A DNA stretch of 64,000 bases from Pyruvatibacter mobilis (GTDB lineage: Bacteria > Pseudomonadota > Alphaproteobacteria > CGMCC-115125), in NCBI RefSeq assembly GCF_012848855.1, contig NZ_CP051630.1, forward strand, positions 785,501 through 849,500, read 5' to 3'. The position numbers and the translations under genes are program-made. How positions within the stretch are numbered: the first letter of the stretch is position 1; every line of letters starts with the position of its first letter. Below, in pieces: positions 36,818 to 44,714 of this stretch. The notes below the pieces were generated by a model. It did not search any database, was not told the origin of the DNA, and was given only the letters and a program-made list of their open reading frames with translations.

Positions 36818-38033
36818 GGTGGACCGGCATATCGCGATCATCACCACCACGCGGGCGGATTGGGGCATCCTGCATCCGCTGGCCGAGGCGCTGCGCGATG
36901 ACAGGCAGGTAAGGCTCTCGATCATCGCGGGCGGGGCGCATCTCTCCAACCGGCACGGCATGACGATCTCCGAGATCGAAGAGGCGGGCTTTGACATCGC
37001 CGCGCGTGTGCCGATGCCGCTCAATGACGACAGCGCGCAGGGCATGGGCTATGCGCTTGGGTCCGCGTGCTGGGGCTTTGCCGAAGCGCTGGGTGATCTG
37101 ACGCCGGATCTCGCCATCGTGCTGGGTGACAGGTTTGAAATTCTCGGGGCCGCGGCAGCGGCGTTGATGGCGCGGGTGCCGCTTGTGCATATTCACGGCG
37201 GGGAAGCCAGCGAGGGGCAGATCGACGAACAGGTGCGCCATGCGGTGACCAAGATGGCGCATCTGCATTTTCCCGCAGCGCAGGCCTATGCGGACCGGAT
37301 CATCGCCATGGGCGAGGACCCGGCGCGGGTGTTCGCGGTGGGGTCGCTGGCGGTCGAGACCATCCGTAACCAGACGATTGCCGACTGGGCGTCGATTGCC
37401 GCCGAGCTGGGGCTGGACCCTGAGCGTGACGTGCTGGCAGTGACCTATCATCCGGTGACGCTGGCAGACGACCATGGAGTTGCGCCGGTGCTGGCGCTGG
37501 GGGAGGCGCTGGCGCTGTTCCCGGAGATGCAGATGGTGATTACCGGCGTTAATGCCGATCCGGGCAGCAGTGCGGTCGCCGAAAGCATGCACCGGCTGGC
37601 TGAAAACCATCCGGCCGCGGTGATGGTGCCGTCGCTGGGGCACAGGCGCTATCTGTCGCTGGTGAAGGCGGCGAAGGCTGTTGTGGGCAATTCGTCGAGC
37701 GGCATCATCGAAGCGCCGGCACTTGGCACGCCGACCGTAAATATCGGACCGCGGCAGGACGGGCGGCTGAGGGCTGCCAGCGTGATCGATTGCGCGGAAA
37801 CACCGAACGCCATTGCGGGCGCGCTGACGCAGGCGTTGTCGCCGGCGTCGCAGTCACTCGCGGCGCGCTGCGAGACGCCCTATGGGGGCGAGGATACATG
37901 CCGGCAGATGGTAACGGCGCTCAAGACAGTGCCGCTGGACGGCCTGCTCATCAAGAAGCTGCGCGTGGCGGATGACATCCGCAGCGAGGCGGACATGGAT
38001 ATTGGCTTCAAACCGCTGGAGCTGGTGCGATGA
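36810..38033 (+). CDS. neuC: Hydrolysing UDP/GDP-N-acetylhexosamine 2-epimerase, NeuC/LegG-like
   Basis: A 407-residue GT-B-like epimerase that releases the nucleotide and inverts C2. Family motifs are TTTRADWGILHPL (about 13-25), LGDRFEILGAA, VHIHGGE and the C-terminal GNSSSGIIEAP. This is the NeuC branch, not the WecB branch. In sialic acid synthesis the product is ManNAc; in legionaminic acid synthesis it is a 2,4-diacetamido trideoxy-mannose. The LegC-like aminotransferase upstream favours the second. Its stop overlaps the neuB start (ATGA). Confidence 0.88.
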   Translation: MIEVDRHIAIITTTRADWGILHPLAEALRDDRQVRLSIIAGGAHLSNRHGMTISEIEEAGFDIAARVPMPLNDDSAQGMGYALGSACWGFAEALGDLTPDLAIVLGDRFEILGAAAAALMARVPLVHIHGGEASEGQIDEQVRHAVTKMAHLHFPAAQAYADRIIAMGEDPARVFAVGSLAVETIRNQTIADWASIAAELGLDPERDVLAVTYHPVTLADDHGVAPVLALGEALALFPEMQMVITGVNADPGSSAVAESMHRLAENHPAAVMVPSLGHRRYLSLVKAAKAVVGNSSSGIIEAPALGTPTVNIGPRQDGRLRAASVIDCAETPNAIAGALTQALSPASQSLAARCETPYGGEDTCRQMVTALKTVPLDGLLIKKLRVADDIRSEADMDIGFKPLELVR

Positions 38034-39106
38034 GTGACCATGTGACCGTGATCGCCGAAGCAGGCGTCAACCACAATGGCTCGCTGGAGACAGCGCTTGA
38101 GCTTGTGGCGGCGGCGGCAGAGGCGGGGGCTGACATCGTCAAGTTCCAGACCTTCAAGGCCGAGGCGCTGGCGGCAGCGTCTGCACCCAAGGCGGTCTAT
38201 CAGGCGCGCGAGACGGGGGGTGAGCAGTCACAGCTCGACATGCTGCGGGCGCTGGAACTGCCCGAGGCGCATCACCACGAGATTGCGGCGGCCTGCGCGG
38301 CTGCGGGGATTGAGTTCCTGTCGACGGCATTTGATACCGAGAGCCTCAAATTCCTGGTCGGCGAGATGGGCATCAGGCGCATCAAGATCCCGTCCGGCGA
38401 ACTGACCAATGCGCCGCTGGTGCTGGAAGCCGCGCGGAGCGGTCTGCCGATGATCCTGTCGACAGGCATGGCGACGCTGGGTGATGTTGAAGCCGCGCTC
38501 GGCGTTGTGGCCTTCGGCATGGTGGGCGGCAATGAGGCACCGGGGCGTGAGGCGTTCGAGGCGGCATATGCCAGCACGCAGGGACGCGACGCGCTGCGGG
38601 ACAAGGTCACGGTGCTTCACTGCACGACGGATTATCCGACGCCGCCCGAGGCTGTGAACATGCGCGCCATGGCGACCATGGGGCGCGCCTTCGGCGTCAA
38701 GACGGGGTATTCGGACCATACGGCGGGGCTGGCGGTGCCGGTGCTGGCCGTGGGGCAGGGGGCGACCCTGATCGAGAAGCATTTCACGCTCGACCGCGCC
38801 ATGCCGGGGCCGGACCACAAGGCCTCGCTGGAGCCGGATGATCTCGGCACCATGATTGCGATGATCCGTGAGGCGTCGGCAGCGCTCGGCTCGCCGGTGA
38901 AGGCACCGGGGGAGGCTGAACGCAAGAACATCATCGTTGCACGCAAGTCTCTGGTGGCGGCGCAGGCGATTGCGGCAGGGGATACTTTCACCGAGGCCAA
39001 TCTCACGGTGAAGCGGCCCGGGGATGGGCGCACACCGATGGATTACTGGGCTGTGGTCGGGACGCGGGCGACGCGGGCCTATGGACCGGATGAGGCAGTG
39101 GAATGA
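38030..39106 (+). CDS. neuB: Nonulosonic acid synthase, NeuB/LegI-like
   Basis: A 358-residue enzyme that would condense the mannosamine-type hexose with phosphoenolpyruvate. It has the TIM barrel motif IAEAGVNHNGSLETA at the start, KIPSGELTNAPL and STGMATL, the loop HCTTDYPTPPEAVNMRAM and TGYSDHT, and a C-terminal SAF (antifreeze-like) domain (about 290-350). The CTTDYP form of the loop is closer to LegI than to NeuB (CNSTYP) or PseI (CTSSYP), as I remember these families. Coupled at both ends to its neighbours by ATGA overlaps. Confidence 0.9.
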   Translation: MSDHVTVIAEAGVNHNGSLETALELVAAAAEAGADIVKFQTFKAEALAAASAPKAVYQARETGGEQSQLDMLRALELPEAHHHEIAAACAAAGIEFLSTAFDTESLKFLVGEMGIRRIKIPSGELTNAPLVLEAARSGLPMILSTGMATLGDVEAALGVVAFGMVGGNEAPGREAFEAAYASTQGRDALRDKVTVLHCTTDYPTPPEAVNMRAMATMGRAFGVKTGYSDHTAGLAVPVLAVGQGATLIEKHFTLDRAMPGPDHKASLEPDDLGTMIAMIREASAALGSPVKAPGEAERKNIIVARKSLVAAQAIAAGDTFTEANLTVKRPGDGRTPMDYWAVVGTRATRAYGPDEAVE

Positions 39107-39756
39107 CGCATCAGGCCGGTGACACTGCTGAACGTGACGTGGTCCTGATCGGGGCCGGCGGGCACGCGCATGTGGTGGCCGACATGCTGGCGGCGCTGGG
39201 ACGGCCGGTGCGCGGCTTCATCGCGCCGACGGACAGCACCGTCATCGAGGGTATCGACTGGCTGGGCACGGATGACGTGCTGGCGGAGATCCTGCCCGGC
39301 ACGGCTGACCTTGCCATGGGTGTGGGGTCGGCGGGGGATGTCTCGCTCCGGCGGCGGATGTTTGACGGGCTGCACTGGGCGGGCCATCTGCTGCCGGCGC
39401 TGGTGCATCCGGCAGCGGCCGTCTCAGGCGGTGTAAGCATCGCGCCGGGCGTGCAGGTGATGCTTGGTGCCTGCGTGCAGGCGGGGGTCGAGATCGGCTG
39501 CAACGCCATCATCAATACGGGTGCGATTGTCGATCATGATTGCCGGATCGGGGACCATGCGCATGTGGCACCGGGTGCTGTGCTGTGCGGTGACGTGACC
39601 GTTGGGGATGGCGCGCATGTGGGCGCAGGCGCGCGGGTGATCCAGGGCATTTCCATCGGCGAGGACGCGCTGGTGGCCGCCGGGGCCGTGGTGATTTCCG
39701 ATGTGGCGCCGGGCGCGCGCGTGGCGGGCGTGCCGGCGAAGGAGATGCGCGGATGA
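39103..39756 (+). CDS. neuD: NeuD/PglD-family sugar O- or N-acetyltransferase
   Basis: A 217-residue protein. The N-terminal Rossmann-like part has VVLIGAGGHAHVVADML, and the C-terminal left-handed beta helix carries hexapeptide repeats with the catalytic histidine region NTGAIVDHDCRIGDHAHVAPGAVLCG. This is the PglD/NeuD family. In the legionaminic pathway LegH of this family acetylates the 4-amino sugar. It starts in an ATGA overlap with neuB and ends in another with the nucleotidyltransferase. Confidence 0.88.
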   Translation: MTHQAGDTAERDVVLIGAGGHAHVVADMLAALGRPVRGFIAPTDSTVIEGIDWLGTDDVLAEILPGTADLAMGVGSAGDVSLRRRMFDGLHWAGHLLPALVHPAAAVSGGVSIAPGVQVMLGACVQAGVEIGCNAIINTGAIVDHDCRIGDHAHVAPGAVLCGDVTVGDGAHVGAGARVIQGISIGEDALVAAGAVVISDVAPGARVAGVPAKEMRG

Positions 39757-40826
39757 CGCGGGCAAAGTTCCAGGATGTGTGCGTGACGCCGGAGACGGCG
39801 CTGCAGGACGTAATCCGCGGCATCACCGAGACCGGCAAGCAGATTGCGCTGGTGGTGGACGAGGCGGGCAGGCTGCTCGGCACCATCACCGATGGTGACA
39901 TCAGGCGCGGCATCCTGCGCGGGCTGGCGCTGGATGCACCGGCGCGGGACGTGATGAAGGAAAACCCCATCGTGGCGGGGCCGGACCTCGCGCGCGATGT
40001 GCTGCTGCGTTACATGCGCGACGGGCGGGTCAAGCAATTGCCCATCGTCGATGGCGACGGCATGCTGGTGGGGCTTGAATTGCTGGACGACATGCTGTCC
40101 GCGCCCAAGGCCGAGAACTGGGTCGTCATCATGGCGGGGGGGCTGGGCACGCGGCTTCGTCCGATCACGGAAGACATTCCCAAGCCGCTGGTGCCCGTGG
40201 GTGGGCGGCCGGTGCTGGAAACCATCATCGAGCAGCTGGCAGGGCAGGGCTTCACCCGCATTTTCCTGGCGGTGAATTATCTGGCTGAGCAGGTGCGGGA
40301 TCATTTTGGGGATGGGTCGCGCTGGGGTGTGCGGATTGATTATCTGGAAGAAGAAACCCGCATGGGGACGGCGGGCGCGCTGACGCTGCTGCCGCAGCGG
40401 CCGTCGGCGCCTTTCCTGGTGATGAACGCGGACCTCGTGACGGATATCGATTTCCGGCGGCTGCTGGGGTTCCACGCGGACCAGACGGCGGATGCCACTA
40501 TGTGCGTGCGCGAATACAAGTTCCAGGTGCCCTATGGCGTGGTCGAGACCAAGGGCAACCGCATTACCGCGCTGACCGAGAAGCCGACGCACAGCTATTT
40601 CGTCAATTCCGGCATCTATGCGCTGGAGCCGGAAGTGCTCGACCTTGTGCCGCGCGGGCACTTCTATGACATGACGACCCTGTTCGATGATCTGCTGGCG
40701 CGGGACGGCCACGGGGTGGTGTTTCCGGTGCATGAATACTGGATCGATATCGGCCAGTTCGATGATCTGGAAAAGGCGCGGACGGAGTTCCAGGCGGTGT
40801 TCACGCCGAAGGACAAGCAGGCCTGA
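39753..40826 (+). CDS. ptmE: CBS-domain nucleotidyltransferase, PtmE-like
   Basis: A 357-residue two-part protein. Residues about 1-115 hold a pair of CBS motifs (LGTITDGDIRRGILRG and LPIVDGDGMLVGLELLDD), and residues about 120-350 hold a sugar-phosphate nucleotidyltransferase domain with IMAGGLGTRLRPITEDIPKPLVPVGGRPVLE. In Campylobacter jejuni PtmE has this same architecture and makes GDP-glucosamine for legionaminic acid. Its presence is the best reason to think the operon uses GDP-linked precursors. Its stop shares a base with the next start (TGATG). Confidence 0.85.
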   Translation: MTRAKFQDVCVTPETALQDVIRGITETGKQIALVVDEAGRLLGTITDGDIRRGILRGLALDAPARDVMKENPIVAGPDLARDVLLRYMRDGRVKQLPIVDGDGMLVGLELLDDMLSAPKAENWVVIMAGGLGTRLRPITEDIPKPLVPVGGRPVLETIIEQLAGQGFTRIFLAVNYLAEQVRDHFGDGSRWGVRIDYLEEETRMGTAGALTLLPQRPSAPFLVMNADLVTDIDFRRLLGFHADQTADATMCVREYKFQVPYGVVETKGNRITALTEKPTHSYFVNSGIYALEPEVLDLVPRGHFYDMTTLFDDLLARDGHGVVFPVHEYWIDIGQFDDLEKARTEFQAVFTPKDKQA

Positions 40827-41524
40827 TGGCGCGGCTGGCGACCATCCTGGCCCGCGGCGGATCAAAAGGTGTGCCGGGCAAGAATGTGCGGCTGATCGCG
40901 GGTGCGCCGCTGATTGCCCACAGCGTGCGCCACGCGTTAGAGGCGGGGCTGTTCGACGCCATTGCTGTTTCCAGCGACGCAGACGACATTCTGGAAGCAG
41001 GCCGGGCCGCAGGGGCCACGCATCTTGTGGAGCGCCCGGCGCAGATGGCAACGGACGAGGCGGGCAAGCTGCCGGCGATCCGCCATTGCGTGGCGGAGGT
41101 GGAAGCGCTGGTGGGCACTAGGTTTGAGACCATCACTGATCTTCAGCCCACCTCGCCAACGCGCCTGGCCGATGACATTCGCGGGGCTGTGGACATGCAG
41201 ACGCGGCTGGGCGTTTCCAACGTGATCTCGGGCAGCGAGGCCAAGTCGTCGCCCTACTTCAATCTGGTGGAAGAGCGGGCGGACGGGTCCGTCGGCCTGT
41301 CCAAGGCACCGGCGGGTGACGTGGTGCGCCGCCAGGATGCGCCGCGCTGTTTTGACCTCAATGGCTCTATCTATGTGTGGCGGCGGGATGCGCTGATGGA
41401 GGGCGAGGGGCTGTGGTTCGCTGATACGCACCTCTATGAGATGCCGCCCGAGCGCTCCGTTGATATCGATACGGAGCTTGATTTCCGGTTTGCGGATTTC
41501 CTGATGTCGCAGGCCGGCGACTGA
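40826..41524 (+). CDS. neuA: CMP-nonulosonate synthetase, NeuA/LegF-like
   Basis: A 232-residue cytidylyltransferase that would activate the nonulosonic acid with CTP. The N-terminal ARGGSKGVPGKNVRLIAG motif, the TDLQPTSPTR motif and the C-terminal DIDTELDF segment are the standard NeuA features. It is shorter than bifunctional NeuA proteins and has no esterase domain. It is separated by 36 bp from the CMAH-like gene, which would then act on its CMP-sugar product. Confidence 0.9.
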   Translation: MARLATILARGGSKGVPGKNVRLIAGAPLIAHSVRHALEAGLFDAIAVSSDADDILEAGRAAGATHLVERPAQMATDEAGKLPAIRHCVAEVEALVGTRFETITDLQPTSPTRLADDIRGAVDMQTRLGVSNVISGSEAKSSPYFNLVEERADGSVGLSKAPAGDVVRRQDAPRCFDLNGSIYVWRRDALMEGEGLWFADTHLYEMPPERSVDIDTELDFRFADFLMSQAGD

Positions 41525-41560
41525 CAGGCGGCTGACGGGCGCGGATGCAAGGGGGATGAG

Positions 41561-43285
41561 ATGGACCTGATCGACCGGGGTGTGTTTTCCCGCAAGGCGC
41601 AGGCAACAGAGACCTGCCGGGTGGACCTGGCGGGTCTTGAGGCGGGCACGCATCAGACCGACGACATCATTTTCGCGCTGGATGAGGCGGGCCGGGTCGC
41701 CTGGGCCATCGACCGGGTGTGTGATCACGCGTCGGGCAAGCTGGTGCTCGATGCGGGCGGTGCGACGGCGACATGTCCGCTGCATGGCTGGCAACTGGAC
41801 CTGGCCAGCCGCCGCTACACCAATGCCCAGACGGGCAAGCACGCGCTGGACTTCACGGTGGAGGACGGCGTGCTGGCCTATGAACGCACGCATTTCGTGC
41901 TCGAGGCACCGGCGCGCCAGACGGAAATGTCTCCCGCGCCGATGACGGTGCGTTTCCTGGCCCATGCCTGCGTCGTGATCGACGTGGCGGGGCTGCGGGT
42001 GGTTACCGATCCGTGGCTGATGGGTCCGTGCTTCGTGACGGGCTGGTGGCATGCGGTGACGCCGCCGGAAGACGCGCTCGATGTGCTGAACTCCGCCGAT
42101 CTCGTTTATATCTCGCACAACCATCCGGACCACATGCATCGGGAGACCCTGGAGAAGCTGCGTCGCGACATGCCGATCATCGCGCCGGACTTTCCCTCGG
42201 GCTCCACCGTGGGGCCGCTGCGGGAGATGGGGTTCGAGACGGTGCATGCAGTGCAGTTCAACCATGTCTATGAGGTGGGGGAGACGGGCGGCCGCGTCTC
42301 CGTGCTGCAGGCCGGTGATTTCCGGGATGACAGCGGGCTGTGGGTTGAAGGCGGCGGCCACTCGGCGCTGCTGAGCGTGGACAGCAACAAGCTCAACAAT
42401 TTCGTGCTGCCGGAGGCGCCGGACATTCTGCTGACGGCCTTTGCGGGCGGGGCCAGCGGCTATCCCGTGACGTTCGACACGATGAGCGACGACGAAAAGC
42501 GCCGGGTGACGGCGCGCAACCGCGTGGCCGTGCGGGACATGGCGGAGCGCTATGTGCGCGAGGCCCGGCCCCGGGCTGTGATGCCCTATGCGGGGTTCTT
42601 CACCGAAGCAGCGCCGGAAGACGCGGGCACCAAGGCGCTGAACGCGAAGAATTCCAGTGCCGAGATCTGTGAGTATCTCGGCAGGAAGATGCCGGAGATC
42701 GTTTTTGCGGACCCGCTTAAGACGGACATCGCGGTGTTCGACGGGGACGGGATCGAGCTGTCAGCCTTTTCGGGCGACCGGCTGTTTGATGTGACGCCTG
42801 CCTATTGCCAGGGGTACATCTCCCGCATGGTGGAGGAGGGGCAGGACCATCAGGGGGATGCGCTCAAATCCTATTTCGAGGCGGCGTCATTTACGGATGA
42901 TCTCATTGTCTATGTCGCGCCGATGACGCGCGATTTCAGCAGCTATGTGGCCGAGGGCGTGGTGGTGGATTTCACCGGCGATGCCCCGAGAGCAGACGTG
43001 CTGACGGCGCAAGAGGTGGCTGACCGGTTTGCAGCGGAGCGGGGGGAGAATGGGCCGCGGTGTCTTCTCATCCGTGTGCGGAAGGACAGCCTGTGGCATG
43101 TGGTGGCCAACGGGTTGCCGTGGGAGGATCTGTCCATCGGCTTCCAATGTCGGGTGGACCGGGCGCCGGACGTATACAACTCGGATTTCTGGTTCCACTT
43201 CACCAATGTGCATATCGGTGAGGCGGTGGTGCCGCGCCTAGAGGCGGCGCAGGGTAACGTGCAGGCGGCTGTGGACATGTGCTGA
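41561..43285 (+). CDS. Rieske/MBL-fold protein homologous to CMP-N-acetylneuraminate hydroxylase (CMAH-like)
   Basis: A 574-residue protein, almost the length of mammalian CMAH (577). The N-terminal Rieske centre has all four ligands: CDH (C54, H56) and CPLH (C72, H75). A metallo-beta-lactamase fold follows with HNHPDH (186-191). Landmarks that match animal CMAH as I remember it are DPWLMGP with GWW, LVYISH, FAGGASGYPVTF, YAGFF and HVVANGLPWEDLSIGFQ, spread over the whole chain. CMAH hydroxylates the N-acetyl methyl group of CMP-Neu5Ac to give CMP-Neu5Gc. It is the last gene of the nonulosonate operon, 36 bp after the CMP-synthetase, with AAGGGGG before its ATG. The exact sugar is unproven. 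Confidence 0.75.
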   Translation: MDLIDRGVFSRKAQATETCRVDLAGLEAGTHQTDDIIFALDEAGRVAWAIDRVCDHASGKLVLDAGGATATCPLHGWQLDLASRRYTNAQTGKHALDFTVEDGVLAYERTHFVLEAPARQTEMSPAPMTVRFLAHACVVIDVAGLRVVTDPWLMGPCFVTGWWHAVTPPEDALDVLNSADLVYISHNHPDHMHRETLEKLRRDMPIIAPDFPSGSTVGPLREMGFETVHAVQFNHVYEVGETGGRVSVLQAGDFRDDSGLWVEGGGHSALLSVDSNKLNNFVLPEAPDILLTAFAGGASGYPVTFDTMSDDEKRRVTARNRVAVRDMAERYVREARPRAVMPYAGFFTEAAPEDAGTKALNAKNSSAEICEYLGRKMPEIVFADPLKTDIAVFDGDGIELSAFSGDRLFDVTPAYCQGYISRMVEEGQDHQGDALKSYFEAASFTDDLIVYVAPMTRDFSSYVAEGVVVDFTGDAPRADVLTAQEVADRFAAERGENGPRCLLIRVRKDSLWHVVANGLPWEDLSIGFQCRVDRAPDVYNSDFWFHFTNVHIGEAVVPRLEAAQGNVQAAVDMC

Positions 43286-43933
43286 GCGGGTGGTGGTGCG
43301 CTCGGTGCGCACCCGCTCGATCAGCTCGAAGCTGTCCGGCAGCTGGGCGTCGATCTTTTCCGGCGTGAAAAAGGACTGGAGCGTGCCTTTTTCATGCTCG
43401 GTGGTGATCACCTCTTCATGGTCGCCGCCGCCGATGAAATCACAGAAGAACAGGCCGCCCGGTTTCAGCACGCGGGCCAGTTCCACCATGCCGTCGCGGG
43501 CGATGGCGGTGGGCATGGAATCCAGCACCGCGTGGCTGATGATGCAGTCGAAGAAGGCGGTGTCATAGGGCAGGTCGCGGATGTCGGCCTGGATGATGCG
43601 GCTGTCCGGTGCAGCAAGCCCGCTCTTCCCCAGCCAGTCGCGCGCCACGGCAACGGCGCTGTCAGACAGGTCGAAGCCGTAGGGCTCAAAGCCGAAGGTG
43701 AGCGCCATATTGAGATGACGGCCGATGCCGCAACCGGCGTCGAGGAATTTCAGCCCCTCGGCGTTGGGCATCACATCGCGGAAGGTGTCGAGGCCCTGGC
43801 GCTGGCGCAGGTGGCGCGAGACGAACCGAACCACTTCCTCTTCCGGGTAGAAGACGAAGTTCTGCTTCTTGTCATAGGCGGTTTCCCAGGCGCTGCGGCG
43901 GGCGTCACTGTCCGGGGTGGGGGCGCTGGTCAT
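43238..43933 (-). CDS. Class I SAM-dependent methyltransferase
   Basis: A 231-residue enzyme with motif I LDAGCGIGRHLNMAL (about 66-80), motif II GFDLSD, ADIRDLPYDTAFFDC and RVLKPGGLFFCDF. The 3' end overlaps the end of the CMAH-like gene by 48 bp on the opposite strand, so the two converge tightly. ATG 43933 follows AGGA by 7 bp; GTG 43948 is less likely. It may modify a surface sugar or flagellin, but only proximity suggests this. Its first codons nearly repeat those of the next upstream gene. Confidence 0.8.
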   Translation of the reverse strand: MTSAPTPDSDARRSAWETAYDKKQNFVFYPEEEVVRFVSRHLRQRQGLDTFRDVMPNAEGLKFLDAGCGIGRHLNMALTFGFEPYGFDLSDSAVAVARDWLGKSGLAAPDSRIIQADIRDLPYDTAFFDCIISHAVLDSMPTAIARDGMVELARVLKPGGLFFCDFIGGGDHEEVITTEHEKGTLQSFFTPEKIDAQLPDSFELIERVRTERTTTRSAHVHSRLHVTLRRL

Positions 43934-44031
43934 GATCCGGTCCTGCACAGAAGGGAATCGCGGGAAGCTCAGTGTGAACCCTGCGGGGTGCAGTCCAAAG
44001 ACATGATTAAGGCGAGCGGGATGCCGGGCGG

Positions 44032-44358
44032 TTATTCGGCGGCCGACTTGTTGGCGTCGAACTTCACATATTCGTGGGCGATGGAGCGCTCGATGAGCAG
44101 GCGCCAGACCGGTTCGGCGACTTCCGGGGCGAGGTTCACCTTCCCGGCCTCGGCCAGAACCTTGGCCACCACGTCCTCGATGCGGGCTTCGTCGCGCACG
44201 GTGCCGCGGTCCTGCTTCACGCGGGCGGCTTCCTCGATGTAGCGCAGGCGCTCGGCCATCAGGCGCACCAGCTCACGGTCCAGCCGGTCGATCTCCCGGC
44301 GGACATCCGCCATGGTTTCGCAGTGTTTGGCCTTGGGAGGGGTGGGCGCGCTGGTCAT
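44032..44358 (-). CDS. AroQ-class chorismate mutase family protein
   Basis: A 108-residue all-helical protein. REIDRLDRELVRLMAERLRYI (about 21-41), VKQD and ARIEDV follow the AroQ fold with the first arginines and the lysine in place. The position of the glutamate after the second-helix arginine is isoleucine, and the C-terminal SIAHEYVKF differs from the Q88 of E. coli mutase; both features are closer to PchB-type isochorismate-pyruvate lyases. It could be a mutase or a related lyase. It starts with MTSAPTP, as does the methyltransferase downstream. Confidence 0.75.
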   Translation of the reverse strand: MTSAPTPPKAKHCETMADVRREIDRLDRELVRLMAERLRYIEEAARVKQDRGTVRDEARIEDVVAKVLAEAGKVNLAPEVAEPVWRLLIERSIAHEYVKFDANKSAAE

Positions 44359-44714
44359 GGAACTGGCGGGGATCTCTTGAGGTTGCCGACACGCCTTATA
44401 TGGCCTGTTGGCGGGTGGGGCGAAAGGGCTGGAGCGCGACAGATTGACCTTTTGGCTGCCGGATCAGCAGGATTTCAGACAGCGGACGCGCGCCGGGGGC
44501 GGATCGGTTGATTTTGCGGGTGTTGAAATCACCCGGCGCTCCCTATATGACACGCTGTGCATGGGAAATATATTTAATCACTTCAAAATGATGTGAAAAC
44601 TGCCGTCGCGGCATCCCGGCACTTTGACCTCGGGCGCGCATAAGGGTATGTGCAGCGCCATATTTTTGTTCGGCGGGCGGCCATCAGCGTGCCCGGGTGA
44701 TGAAGGAAGAAGCC
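44359..44714. promoter_or_regulatory. Intergenic region upstream of fpr and of the chorismate mutase gene
   Basis: About 355 bp between divergent genes. The central part (44520-44600) is AT-rich compared with its surroundings. TTGACC (44624-44629) with TATGTG (44647-44652) 17 bp on is a possible promoter for fpr, about 65 bp before its start. A small TGCCG/CGGCA hairpin sits at 44601-44613. No gene or known riboswitch is seen. Confidence 0.35.
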
